A stretch of 64,000 nt of DNA. Origin: Lithospermum erythrorhizon. Lineage: Eukaryota; Streptophyta; Magnoliopsida; Boraginales; Boraginaceae. Location: assembly GCA_019722365.1 (NCBI GenBank), contig JADFUC010001373.1, positions 124,001 to 188,000 of the forward strand, given 5' to 3'. Shown here piece after piece: positions 1 through 11,951 of this stretch. Position 1 is the first letter of the stretch. Each line of letters starts with the position of its first letter. The notes beneath the pieces were generated by a model. It worked only from the letters and a program-made list of their open reading frames with translations. It ran no database searches and was not told the origin of the DNA. The translations under genes and the position numbers were made by a program.

Positions 1-608
1 TCGAACCCTAACCGCGGTCATACCAAGGCATTAAATTCAATCAAAGATGTCGGCCTCCCTCGCTTGCCACCTACCACACAAAAAGTAAGACTAAATTCTC
101 AAGCCCCATCATGTTGTAGCTATCCAAATTAATGTAAGCCCTCTAAGAGTACTCAAAGCAAGTCCCATCGCCAGAATGTTCAGTAAGTCCATCAAGTCCA
201 AAGTAGACCTGGCACTGCTCCATACGTACCCAACACGGAATATTATCGCCACTAAGTGCTCCCCACTTCTGACCATATCCAAGTCCGCACTCAGCCTCAA
301 GTCCATCGCCACTGTGATTATCTATCCAATTTCGCCTGCAGCCTTCTATCCAAATCAAATCAACCGTCAAGCTCATATAAATCGTCGTCAAGCCAAACTC
401 AAGCTCAAGCTCAAGCTTTATCAGCACTAAATCAAGCTCTAGCTAGCCAGTTTCTACATCTCACAAGAAATGCTAGTGGATCCATACTGACAAATCATTC
501 TTCTTCGATTGATAAACCTTAAACAATCGGTGAATTTTCCCTTACAAAAATGGTTTTATTTTGTACCTTTTATCATAAATAATAAAATTCTATGTCAGAT
601 TACATCGA
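1..608 (+). repeat. 3' portion of a gypsy-type LTR (copy A)
   Basis: It matches about 19,270-20,110 in the same direction, including a run of degenerate CAAGCT hexamers (about 388-421 here), the CATCTCACAA(A/G) block and the shared ATAATAAAATTCT segment near the end. Short frames here are low-complexity Gln/Ala/Ser readings of the hexamers, not genes. The left end is cut by the window. Confidence 0.5.
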
Positions 609-1880
609 AAGGTAGACAAATGAAACTAATTAAATAATTTTAATCAAATTCGATTTATTTTAATCAGTAAAATCGATTAAATAAAATTTGATCACACGAG
701 CTACAAAGGATTTATTGTGGCTTCATTCAAGATCCAATGAAAATCGAATGTTGTGAAATGACAAGTGGTTTCGGGAATTAAGCCTACGTAAATTAATCGG
801 GTCAAAATTAAGGTTTTTTAACATTAATTAACCCTAATTTTTAACTCAAATGAGGGTTCCCGAGAAAATAGCTCCAAACTAAATGTCAATTAAAATTAAA
901 CTCAAAAATCCAGAATTTTATTACAATAATTTTGACTATTTTGGCCTAAAATGAAAGTTCTGGAAGCTTCGGAACTTAAAATCAAGATTCTAGAAATGAC
1001 GGGTTTAAAACGAAGACTCCAAAGAAATGGGCTAATATGAAAAACGTGTTTGTTTCTAAAAAAGAACTGAACCTTCTTGATTCATCGTAGAGGCGCCTCT
1101 TACTTCTCCTCGAGTAGAACAAAGAATTCCATAAAATCTTACTCTCGCTCAATCTTCGCTTCAAAATTCAACTAAGCAATATCAAACTGTGGATTATCGA
1201 TCAACCAATTAGAAGAGAGTCTGGAAATACAACAACAAAAAGTTCCTCCTCAAAGAATTTAAAGATAAACAACTCAAAACGTATTTCATAGAAGACTAGA
1301 AGATTGTTACTTTTTAGGAGAAAAACATCAAATCTTCAATATAGTCTGTAAAATAGGTGCCTTAAATCATAAGTGAGAAAGCACACAAAAATTCTTCATC
1401 TTCATCACCAAAAATAGGCACCGAACATAGCACAAGCAAGTTGAATTAATGAGCAAACGTTAATAATTCCAAAGCATCAAGACCTAAAAACTAACGAGAA
1501 TCGGGACTATCTCGGGGATCTCATAAATTAAATCACTAGCGGACGAAGCCTCAAAGTGCCCCCCAGAAGAAATTCAAACATGATATAAAATTGCATCGGC
1601 TCTCGCTCTCCGCTGAACACCGAAGCAAAGCATCCTCGACAAAGAGCAAGATATTCACCGGATAAGACCCGAAGCTCGCAGAGTATGATACTAAGCACCC
1701 GAACTTAGTCTACCGCACGAGATCGTTCGCTAAGTGCCCTCACGGAGAACGATTATACTACCTTTGGGAGGGCGGGGTGAAATAACGACATTATACTATC
1801 TTTTTGATTTTTGGATATTAAGATCGACTACAAATTATAGTAAATTAATTGCCGACAAGCTTAAACTCACCCCACACAAA
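609..1880 (+). repeat. Gypsy-type LTR, 5' portion (copy B)
   Basis: The start resembles the beginning of the LTR at 17,881 (GTAGACA-, then AATTAAATAAT/TTAATCAAATT). The GGTTCCCGAGAAAA block at ~854 is shared with 18,106. From about 940 to 1,180 it matches 6,830-7,080 (AAAACGAAGACTCCAAA), and from 1,480 to 1,760 it resembles 7,420-7,800. It is cut on the right by the small copia-like element. No coding sequence seen. Confidence 0.5.
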
Positions 1881-1889
1881 TGTCAGACG

Positions 1890-4290
1890 TCAGTTTCCAA
1901 TACGCAAGAACCCTTGGATTATTCTGTAAGCATTACACTTAAAAAATATTTCTTGGAGAACAAAGAAATAAAAGTTCTAGAGTCTTCTTTCGAGTAATTA
2001 ATTACCTTAAGTAGTAATCGATGTGGCTTTTCAAGAAAAAGTAATTTCTTATAAGTTTATTTGTAGAAACCTATAAATATCCTTCTTTGTGTATTTTTGT
2101 GTGTATTTTAAATACTCACTCAAATTTAACGTAAGGGCTGAAATCACCCTTTGTAGTTAAAATGTAGAGTTTATTCCGATTCTTACAATTAAGGAGTTTA
2201 TTGTAATTCTTAAGTGTGTCACAAAATAGTCGTAAGAGAGATTCAGAGTATATATGGTAGGACTTGCGGTTGAGTTTTCAGCAGAAACATCTGCTAAGAT
2301 GTCGTAGAATGGTTTTGATTCCCCGTGAACAATCTTCATGATATTATTAGTTTCCATCCGCAACAGTCGTGATTTACCTTTCACATCGGCGGGGAACTGT
2401 GGATAAAATCCTCAGGTCTCATTTAATTTCCGCATTATTTTTTCATTTCGTCATATCTCGAATTAGTAGTATATCATCTATTTTGCCTATCAAGCTGCAT
2501 CCTCGAATTGGATCCGAAGTTATTGCCGCATGAGCTTGTCAATAATGCGCGGTGATTCCTAAACAATTGATACGTGTTTGCGCTATAAACTTCATGGACG
2601 CTGGATACCCACAATTGGTATCAAACGGTTTTGATGATTGAAGGCTATTCGTAGGTCAGATGACTGGGTTGAAAGACGCGCGCTGTGCAAGGCTGCAGGG
2701 ACTAACGCGGAAGACAGATTGAAGTCTCGATGTATTTTTGGAACATCCTGTGGTCACAATTGAGATTTTCGAGCAGTCGAAGTCTTAAAGACGGCGTCCT
2801 GAGATTGTGGATACGGTTTACGTGAATTTATACATCACGGGTTATCGCCGAAAGATCTTGTCTAAAAAAAGAATGGGTGACGGGAAGATCATGGAAAAAT
2901 TTGTGGAAACGGATCACAAGGCCACAAGATGATGATGATCATAAGAAATTAAAGTGAGATCGGTGTAACATACTACAGTGAAAGCCCATTGCAGATTTCT
3001 CGGTCATTAAACTATTGTCAAATAATGCTTTTAATGTTGGGGAACTAATGCTCTGTAAAATTCCCCGTGTCGCTGAAACTAAGATACTCTAGAAGTTCCG
3101 AAAGCCTTTAAAAAGGCAAACAAATTTGCACGGAGGCTCCGACAACAATCAGTCGATGTATCACAAGACCTTCGCTTCGTGACGAAGTTACTAAGACGGC
3201 AGGAAACGGCGCGCTGCTCGTAGTCCAAGGTTATCAACTCGTGACAAGGTTGTAAACTGGTCAGGCCGCATGAATCATCCAAGTTAGCGGGTACGGTTAA
3301 AGTCATCATGGTAGGTGTTTCCTACCTGTTAATTTCCATAATCGAAAAAGCGAGGATGCTCACCAAACACGGGGCGTCAAATGAATTGATCAAGCCGGTA
3401 GCTTGTCACACGGAAAGAAAAAAGAAAAAGAGAGAATCAATACGACCAATCAAGCTTCGAGGTTTGCTCCAAGGCGCCGACGAAGATCGTTTTCAAGGCA
3501 AAAAGCGTAACATGATGATTATTTGAATGAGCGGTAAATTCCAACAAGACAAATGTTTTGGCTATGTCTCTTCGAGCACAAGCTGGGCGGTATTCAAGGT
3601 TATTTTGGGATTGCAAAAATGCATCAAGTCACGGATCAACTTCACTGGAGTTCGGGAATGCATTTAACTTAGTAAAGCCGCACATCAAGCTCAAGACGGT
3701 GATCAAGATTAGTCTTCAAGTGGAAAAAATTATTGTACATGCTGCCTCTAAATAATGCCAAGAACTCCGGATTATTATGTAAGCATTACACTTAAGGAAA
3801 TACTTGGTGTAACAAGAAAGGAAAGTTCTAGAGTCTTATTTCTTTGGGAGTAATTAATTACCTTTAGGCAGACCGATGTGGCTTCTGAAGAAAAAGTAAT
3901 CTCTTTATAGGTTTATTTGTGAAACCTATAACATCTTTCTTTCAGAAGATTTTGCTATATGAACACCACCACCCTGTAAATTGGCCTAAATTAATCTCAG
4001 AGTGCTAATGTAGAGTTTATTCCTCATCAGGAATGAGAGTTTATTATAATTTCAAAGGAAAGGTGTGTTAAGCAGATTCAAGAGAGCATATACGGTAGAC
4101 TCATACCGATTTACCTTTCACATCGGGGGGAATCAGATAAAATCCTTGTTTCTCATTTACCCGATTATTTTCTTCTGCTTGTCAACGAATTTAGTGGTAT
4201 ATCATATATTTTGGCCTATCATTGCTTGCATCCCGAATGGATCTAAGTTATTGTCAAGTATTTAGATTGTCAATAACGCGTAGATTCTAA
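1890..4290 (+). mobile_element. Non-autonomous copia-like LTR element (LARD/TRIM type)
   Basis: A direct repeat of about 1,895-2,570 and 3,750-4,290 (shared GTAAGCATTACACTTAA, AAAGTTCTAGAGTCTT, TTTACCTTTCACATCGG) forms diverged LTRs. A primer-binding site of initiator-Met tRNA type, TTGGTATCA, is at 2,615-2,623, and a polypurine tract-like CAAGTGGAAAAAATTATTG precedes the 3' LTR at 3,717-3,735. The ~1.1-kb interior has no recognisable gag or pol; frames at 3,308-3,526 and 3,558-3,755 match nothing I know. The 5' LTR is longer than the 3' copy, so exact borders are uncertain. Confidence 0.6.
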
Positions 4291-5582
4291 CAACAAATTA
4301 ATAATAAAAGGACAAAATAAATTATACTTAGAATAATGAAAATGAAAAACAATATGATCAATAATAAGAAAATGAAATGAAAAGACAAGTGGAAAGAATG
4401 ACTCACGATTTTAACGAGCTGCTCTGGCCGACCATCTGGCTTTCTAACTCTGGATTTCGAACGCATACTACTTGCTATGAATACGGAGAAACTCGAATTC
4501 ATACACGCTAAAGTTAAACTCCACAAAATATGGTAAATCTCCTCTAGCAAACCCTACGCTTTTAAACTCAAAGCCGCTTAGGATTTCTGGAGAGATCTTA
4601 ATCTCCCCCACTAGTTAACCTGGCAAATACCCAGGATTTCAACAACTAAAGCGAAAGTATATAAATTTGTAATACACAAGAAATGAATCTTAAGCTAATG
4701 TTTGTAATGAGAGTGATTAAGAATGCTTTTTGCTTTTGAAAATAAAAAACCCGCCTCTAAAACCTTGAAAGTTATGTTAAAAAGGTTTACAGACATAATT
4801 TTGGAGCACATACAATATAAATAATAAAATCTTTTCTACCGCGATACCTAGGCCGTCAAGGTCAAAGGTCAAGTACTGATTTTTGACATTTAGATCTAGT
4901 TCATTCGAGTTTTTCTGAAAAGAGCTCTTGAAACATAATTTGGGTTCGATCTAATTCAGCTTGAAAAGTTCGACTGAGTCAAGTACACCTAGGTTCGATC
5001 TACTTTTGGACTCGCTCAAATACCTAACTCCATCAATTAAAAAAGAAATAAACAAGATTTAGAAGTTTTGAAAACAGTAATTCTCCTATTTTTCCTATTC
5101 GTCGTTCCACCCCTTATTAGCTAACAACAGTTAAGAAATGTTGTGTTGTAATTGTATAATGATAGTTCTACAAACAAAATAGTAACACTATTTTATCAAA
5201 GTCTCATGTTCATTTCTAATTTTATTTTTGTTATTCTATTTTTTTTCCTTTGTTTGATTTTCTCGCCATGGTATGTTTTGGAGCCATTAGTGTTTCAGGT
5301 GGAAGGGTGTTATGGCGCGGAGTCAAAGCTCTCAAGCTGGGGCGAAGTGGCTCAAATAGGCTCCCCAACCTCTTAGGAATGTGACTCAAATAAGCTTCCT
5401 AAGCTAAAATATATTTGCCCCAAGAGTAGCCAACTACTTCGAGGCCTACTTTCCCTCTGGGGTCTTTGGTTCATAGATCCCATCATTTAAAGTCACCCCT
5501 AACATCCTAAGTCATCCTTTCACTAAAATTCCCGCTTTTGATTAAAAAATAAAAATCCATAAAAACTCAATTTTTAAAGGAT
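4291..5582. other. Unassigned AT-rich spacer with possible TE debris
   Basis: No gene is supported. It includes a G+C-richer island (about 5,270-5,470, containing GGGGCGAAGTGGCTCAA) of unknown origin. Frames at 4,287-4,550 and 5,152-5,376 are hydrophobic readings of AT-rich DNA. Confidence 0.3.
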
Positions 5583-5583
5583 A

Positions 5584-5838
5584 CTTTCGTTTCCTTAAAA
5601 GATTGTCCACTTTTACTTTTTTGGCTGTATTTTTAACTTTCGACCATATAGATGTTTTGTTAGTATCAGATAATATTTATTAAAAAGTATCACAATAAAA
5701 AATACATTGCAAATTCTTTTCCATCGATATATTTTTTATCAAATATTATACAAAACAAACAAATATATAGTCAAAGTTTAAAAAGTACAATTATCAAAAG
5801 TCAAAAGTGAAGAATCTTAGGAAATGTATGGAGAATAA
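5584..5838. mobile_element. Stowaway-like MITE, degenerate
   Basis: The ends are imperfect inverted repeats. The left arm TTTCCTTAAAAGATTGTCCA, continuing through CACTTTTACTTTTT and CTTTCGACCATATA, pairs with the complement of TATAGTCAAAGTTTAAAAAG...AGTGAAGAATCTTAGGAAA. The same interior is seen in the better preserved MITE at 36,323-36,579, so they are one family. Borders are approximate. Confidence 0.6.
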
Positions 5839-6589
5839 TAAAATTTAACTATATCTATTTGACGTATTAGAGACATAGCAGAAATATAAAATATTCGAAA
5901 AAATTGCTAGTCAAGCAATAAGAGTAAGAATATATCTCATATTTTCTACCAAATATCATAAGATACAAAATAATTGAATTCAAAATTAAAAAATTAACCA
6001 TCTTTGTGATACGTAGATTTAATTCATATTAAATAAAAGAGATTATGGGCTTAACGAAATGAAGTTTCTCTCCATATATTTGAACCTAGCCGGTCCAAAA
6101 ATAGACGTTAGAGGTCCGAAAGATAAACACTAGCGAAAAATGTAGACCTCGAAAAAGACCCATAGATGAAAATAATCGGATTTACGGTTCCAAGTAAACT
6201 AAATCATCGTTGCCGCTTTAATGTCAAATCTTCTAGCGAGACTCGAGATCAATATTTTGTTTCATAATTAAGATCGTTGTTATTTTGTGTATCCAACTCC
6301 ATGTTTATTTAACAAGTCGGCTCTGGATCGAAGTTTCGTGTGATTCGACCATAACAACCCATAATAGATGCATAAAGTTGCTACTTTCTACACGAGTATC
6401 TTTCTAGCCTACCTAATTATTTGGTACTAAATGACGGCCGACGCATGTGCATCAACTAATAATGCATCAACTATTATTATATTATTAAAGATTTACGATC
6501 GCCCAACAATAGTTTTGAAATAGTTGTTACATCGTTTCACGAAATTTAGATTTCCATAGAAATGATCAAAAATGAATTATCTTATAATT

Positions 6590-8300
6590 TTAGCTTACTA
6601 TTAATTTAGTATCTTATCACCGAAGCCTGACCTGGCCAAAAATATTATCTTAGAGAGTTTATTAAATAATCGAGTATTAATTTATCGAAGTTTCCCACCG
6701 TAGCTGATAACTGGGCAAGAAAACCCTAATTTTGGGCGAAACCCTAATCGGGTCTTCGATCCCGCATTAAATGTCAATCGAGGCTGTATTCGAAATCCCC
6801 AAATTTATTACATCAATTTCGCTATTTGGCTTAAAAATGGAAGTTCGAAGTCATGCCAAAACAAAGACTATAGAAAGAACATGTTCAAAACGAAGACTCC
6901 AAAAAAGTCGCATTTGGCTACGAAACGCTGTTTCGACCTAAAAAATAATCTAGAACTTTCCCCGCTTCTTCACAGATTCTTTTTTTTCCTTGGAGTAGGA
7001 CAAAAGTAATTTCAGTTAAATTAGAAGCAAGGCTCAGATTTTGCTTCAAAATTTAACTAAGTAAGCATCAAAATCGAAAGGATGATCAACAACGCAGAAG
7101 TTCCCCAAAGCCTATAACACCCGCCCGCCCCTATAACCGGGGAACTAAGATCCTAAAACACAAAAAAATATAACAAAATCTCTTAAGAGAATTTAGCATA
7201 AAAACAACTCGTATGTATTTCCTCATTAAAAATCTCTAAAGATCATGTTTTATTCAGAAACATCAAATATTCAACCTATAAAGCTAAATGTGTGCTCTTA
7301 AATTGAAGAACTGAAACAAGTTAATACAAAATTCTCAACCTCACCAAAACAGTTTTAAATTAGTACAAGGTTGAATTAATCGCACAAACGTAGTAATTTT
7401 AGATCAAGACCCAAAAACCGGTTTAATCCGATCATTTAAATCAAATAAATCATGTGGATTAAGTATAAATGCCCTAGTGAAATCATGCGTTATGATATAA
7501 AGCCAGATAAATTTCTATCTAGTCAGTCGAAAAATACGTAAGAAGTTCGTTAAGACATCTTCGACAAGATAAAGGATATCCATAATGGATAGCACTCGAG
7601 ATCATGAATAAGTCATAAGTTGATTAATTCTGGCCTACCTATAATGCATCAAACTGCCAAGCACTCTAGCTGTATTAATAAATTCAAATAAAGTCAAAGT
7701 CCCACTCTAATCAAGTCTAACGACCAAAGATCGTTTTAGATACCTATACTCTGCATATACGTCAAGCAAGCGCTTCCCCTATGAACGAAATGAACTCCGT
7801 TGTTTTATAAGGCCAATATTTGATAGTGAGAAAACATCAAAATTAATGAATGAATCGACAAACATAATGGTGCCTAAATTAATTTATGTGAGAAAACATC
7901 AAATATTCAACCTATAAGCTTGCATGCCCATATCGGTGCCTAAATTAATTTATCGAAAGGAACTAAAAAGTTAAGATCCCAGATATGATAACAAGTAAAA
8001 AACATGAAAACTTAATGAAAAAAGGGGCGAAGTATTAATTTAGCACCCTATCCTGAAATGGGACCGCAAAAAAATATCTTAGAGATTTTATTAAATAATC
8101 AGTATTAATTTATCGACTTCTCCTCAGAATATAATCAAAAAAGAATCTAAAAACACAATGCATACGAATTTGCCAGAAAAAAAATGAAAAGAAACGAAAA
8201 ATACGACTATTAATTTAGTAACATATCCTCGAATGGATTGGTCAAATATTATTTTAAAAAATTTATTAAATAATCGAAAGATAATTTATCAATTTTAGCT
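6590..8300 (+). repeat. Gypsy-type LTR (copy C) followed by short direct repeats
   Basis: About 6,700-7,800 matches copy B (ATTAAATGTCAAT, CAAAACGAAGACTCCAAA, CTTCAAAATTTAACTAAG). A ~85-bp segment (ATTAATTTAG...TTTATTAAATAATC...TTAATTTATCGA) occurs three times in the same direction, at about 6,600, 8,035 and 8,210. A CATCAAATATTCAACCTATAA word is present at both 7,261 and 7,891. No coding sequence. Confidence 0.5.
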
Positions 8301-8508
8301 CAATTTGATAATTTAAAAAAGAAAAACGGTCATATGAGTGATATGACCAAGTGCTGACACCAGATCACGTCTTGCACTTTATATATACTATTGATATATC
8401 TGGATATTGATGATAAATAATCAAGCATTTACACCTTCATAAATTTTGAATATTTTGAAATTGTTCCTATATTTTACGTGGATTTTATCCAAAAAAATTT
8501 GTTCAATA

Positions 8509-8709
8509 CTCCCTCCGTTTTTTTAGTTATCGATTTATCCAAAAAAAATTATTTTTTTTAGTTGTCGATTTATCCTATATTTTTTCTCTTTGACTTGGCT
8601 TGATTTGATTGTCATTCTACATTTCAATGCATGTACTTTTTGACAACTTTTTATTTTTCTTAATTTATGTAAAAATATCTAAAACGACAACTAAAAAAAA
8701 TGGAGGGAG
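8509..8709. mobile_element. Stowaway (Tc1/mariner) MITE
   Basis: Inverted ends CTCCCTCCGTTTTTTTAG and the complement of CTAAAAAAAATGGAGGGAG, with flanking TA at 8,507-8,508 and 8,710-8,711. It is 201 bp, AT-rich and non-coding. An inner GTTATCGATTTATCC/GTTGTCGATTTATCC duplication lies at the left end. Confidence 0.9.
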
Positions 8710-8711
8710 TA

Positions 8712-11700
8712 CTAAATTATATTTACTTTCCTTGTCTGTCTTTCAGTGTTTTTTTATTTTTTTATTTTTTTAATTTGGTGCATAGTATTCATATATATAG
8801 TTTCAGTTTATTACCAATTGTTTATAATAAGTTACGTTGTTATCTCTAAATTGACTCGAGAGTCGTTGACCAGAATAAATATATTAAAATATTAAACCCA
8901 TACATGTAAATGCGTTGATTTCATGTAGAAGAAATAAAGAAGAATTATTGCCAATCTTGTTTATCTTTAATCTGTCTTGGTTCGGCAATAATTAAGTGTC
9001 ACCGTGTGGATCTTTATATGACATGAATATTATTTGCATCCTAGTGGTTGCATAGAAAGATTAAAAACAAGTCTATGCAATTTCGTGAAACTAGTTAGTA
9101 TATTCAAGTAGTACAGTATTTTGATTTTAGTAAGTGACTTTATAGCACATTTGATCCTCGAAAATGACATACGTAGCAAACTTTTATCTCTCATTGATAT
9201 TAAAAATAAAAAAGATTAACATTAAGCACTAATAAGGACAAGCATTAAATATTTATATTACTTCATGGATCAAATATAATACGACATTATTTACTTTGAT
9301 CAAAATATAATTCGACCATATTTATTGAGATTAAAGCATAATTTGGACGAAACCGAACGAAGGTGAAAACTTCATTCAGAAGAACTTCGAAAAAAAACTT
9401 ATTAAGCAATTACAAAGGGTAATAAACGAGATTGCATGTTAGTGCACAAAGTATGATGAAAATTGCGTATGATTGTATCAGAATGAAAAGCGAGATATAA
9501 AATAACCCCGGTATGTAATGACATGAGTATAATATGATGTTTATGTATTAATAGAATGTATATAAATAAAAAGGATAAGATAAATCATATATAAACTGTG
9601 TGGTGATAGTCAGGAACATCAAGGAGTTTAATTATTAACGAAATTGTTCTGTTAGCTAGTGAAATGAAACGAGCAAAGAATGAGGACTCCTCTGGAAAAC
9701 TTGAACATACACAGAAGAAACGTGAATTTTATTAGACGAAATGAAGAGTTTTTATCAGCCATTGAATCCTCATACCTTAAGATTATGCACTTAAACCAGA
9801 AGTTATACTAAGAAGTTTATTATTTGGAAGGTGTGCGTCTAGATTTATAACGATAAGAGAATCAAGAAATGAAGTAGTCTATGACATAACGCTATTGATA
9901 TTATGTGAAACTGAACATTTCACATTATAGAAGTTCAGTTGTCAGGATAAATGCGATATGTTTTATATGGAATAATGGAAGTTTAAAAATTAATCCATAT
10001 CATGGATGAGTCAAGTGAAATTGAAATCATTGATTTGACAAACATGTCCAATTTATAAGAACTCAGTCTAGAGTACATCGGGTCGAGATGGTGCATTTAT
10101 GAGGATTTTAGTAGCTACTAATGGTGTCAAAAAGGCAATTTTATTTAAAATAAGATTATGAGTTGTTGAAACTATTTCATGTTAAGGATATGTTGTGAGA
10201 TAGATACGTCGTATATAGATGCCAATCATTTTCCAAGATGTTGGAACCGAGGTTTAATTCAGACTTATGAAACCAAGTCATTAATAACATGAATACAAAC
10301 TAGACTGGGTGATATCTTAATTTATATTTAATCGAAAGTTTTATGGAATGCAAGATAAAGAACGGTTCCAGTTACGTTTAGATTTATAATATGAAATCAA
10401 GTATTTATTAATTAGATTGGACGAATGCTGCTATACTAACATGAGTGCATCAAATTTTTCTTTTTTCTGTGAAGTATCAATATGAATTGTATTAAAGGAT
10501 ACAGTGCTATAAGTAACAACATCTGAGAATTTGTGTGTGTCATAATTAAAAAAAATATATATATGTGAATATATATCATATTTTAAGTTGTATATTATTA
10601 ATATATGGGTGTTCTATTACGCGAAATTTAAAGTCAAAAGCGTACATGACTATATTATAGTAAATCCTTGATGATTACTTATAATTCATAGGTCATGGAG
10701 TTATTAGTGTTATTGTTTGTTAAATCTGAACTCGTATTAATCAGATACAACTTTCAAGAAAGATAATTAATTTGAACCATACATGTCGACACGGTGATTT
10801 GGTGGATACAACAGCTTAGATTCGATGATTGGCATCAATTAAGGTCTTTAAAGCGTAAATGATGAGAATAAGTATGTGGATATGTCATGAGGTAATAAGA
10901 CCAAAGGGTAGAGTATGAAAACGTCAAGACTTTCATGAGTAAAACATCCAACGTACGAAAGGAAGTTGATCGCAATGTTTTGGGTTTAAAACGTGAGTTC
11001 CTCCACTATATAAAGTTTTGATCAATTTAAAATTGCATGAAAAATTATTATGTGTATCGTTGAACCGAAGCATCTTCTAGAGTCAGATACGTATTATAAG
11101 GTGATATGTCGAATAAGCTTATCTAGTCAGTATTGGGAATTGATTAATTCATAAAGTTTAATAAATTGTTAGACGATATTTTGAGGTTATATAAGGAATG
11201 AACTAATAAGTAGATAACCCAGAGATGACTCTTTGGGAATGCAGGATATATGAAATGAGAATGACATTTGCGGATGTTCCCACGCCGTAGATTATGTGAT
11301 TTGTCCCCAAGGAAATGTCTGATCAAAAGTTCTATTACCGCTATTAATGATTATGCGTTGTTGATTAAAGTATAACCATAGTTTTAAGCAACCTGAGTTT
11401 GAACAGTTCATATAGTCACGGAAACAATAAACGGTATCGATTATCTGAGCATGTATGTGAACATTATAAATACGGTGTAAATGATTATCGAAAGGAATCT
11501 TATAAGGATCAATAACTGAACAGAGGTCCCAGTAGAATGTCGTTGTAATGATTCACTGCTGAATGCTAAATACTTAAGCATAGTGAGTCGCTGATTTCCT
11601 TTTATGATATAATTTGATTATTCTTGATAGATATCAGTTGGTTTATGTATATTAATTTATGGATAAAGAAAATTGACACGGTAAGTCATGAGTTTGACAA

Positions 11701-11951
11701 CCCAATGATGAAACATATTTATCAACAGCAGTGTAATTTGTGTGAAACACTAAGCATATTAATGTGCATGATACATGAAGATGACATTATAAGTGGAGAC
11801 GCTAGATAAATTTAACCAATAACGGCAGGGAAAGTTCAGATAGACATCAACTCGATACAAAGGAGTTATGCTTCATAAGTCATTTTATTATTAGGGCAAC
11901 CTAGTGATGGCGAACCCCTTGAGGACTAAATTTCGTTAAAGCGGGCAGTAA
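8712..11951 (+). other. Decayed retrotransposon interior, probably chromovirus pol remnant
   Basis: The only secure clue is the right end, where GAGGACTAAATTTCGTTAAAG (11,921-11,941) followed by GCGGGCAGTAATGTAA matches the pol-end/polypurine context of chromovirus Ty3/gypsy elements and abuts an LTR start. Upstream I see no domain; stops occur in every frame, and the DNA looks depleted of C by transition decay. The part left of about 9,300 may be ordinary spacer. Confidence 0.35.
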
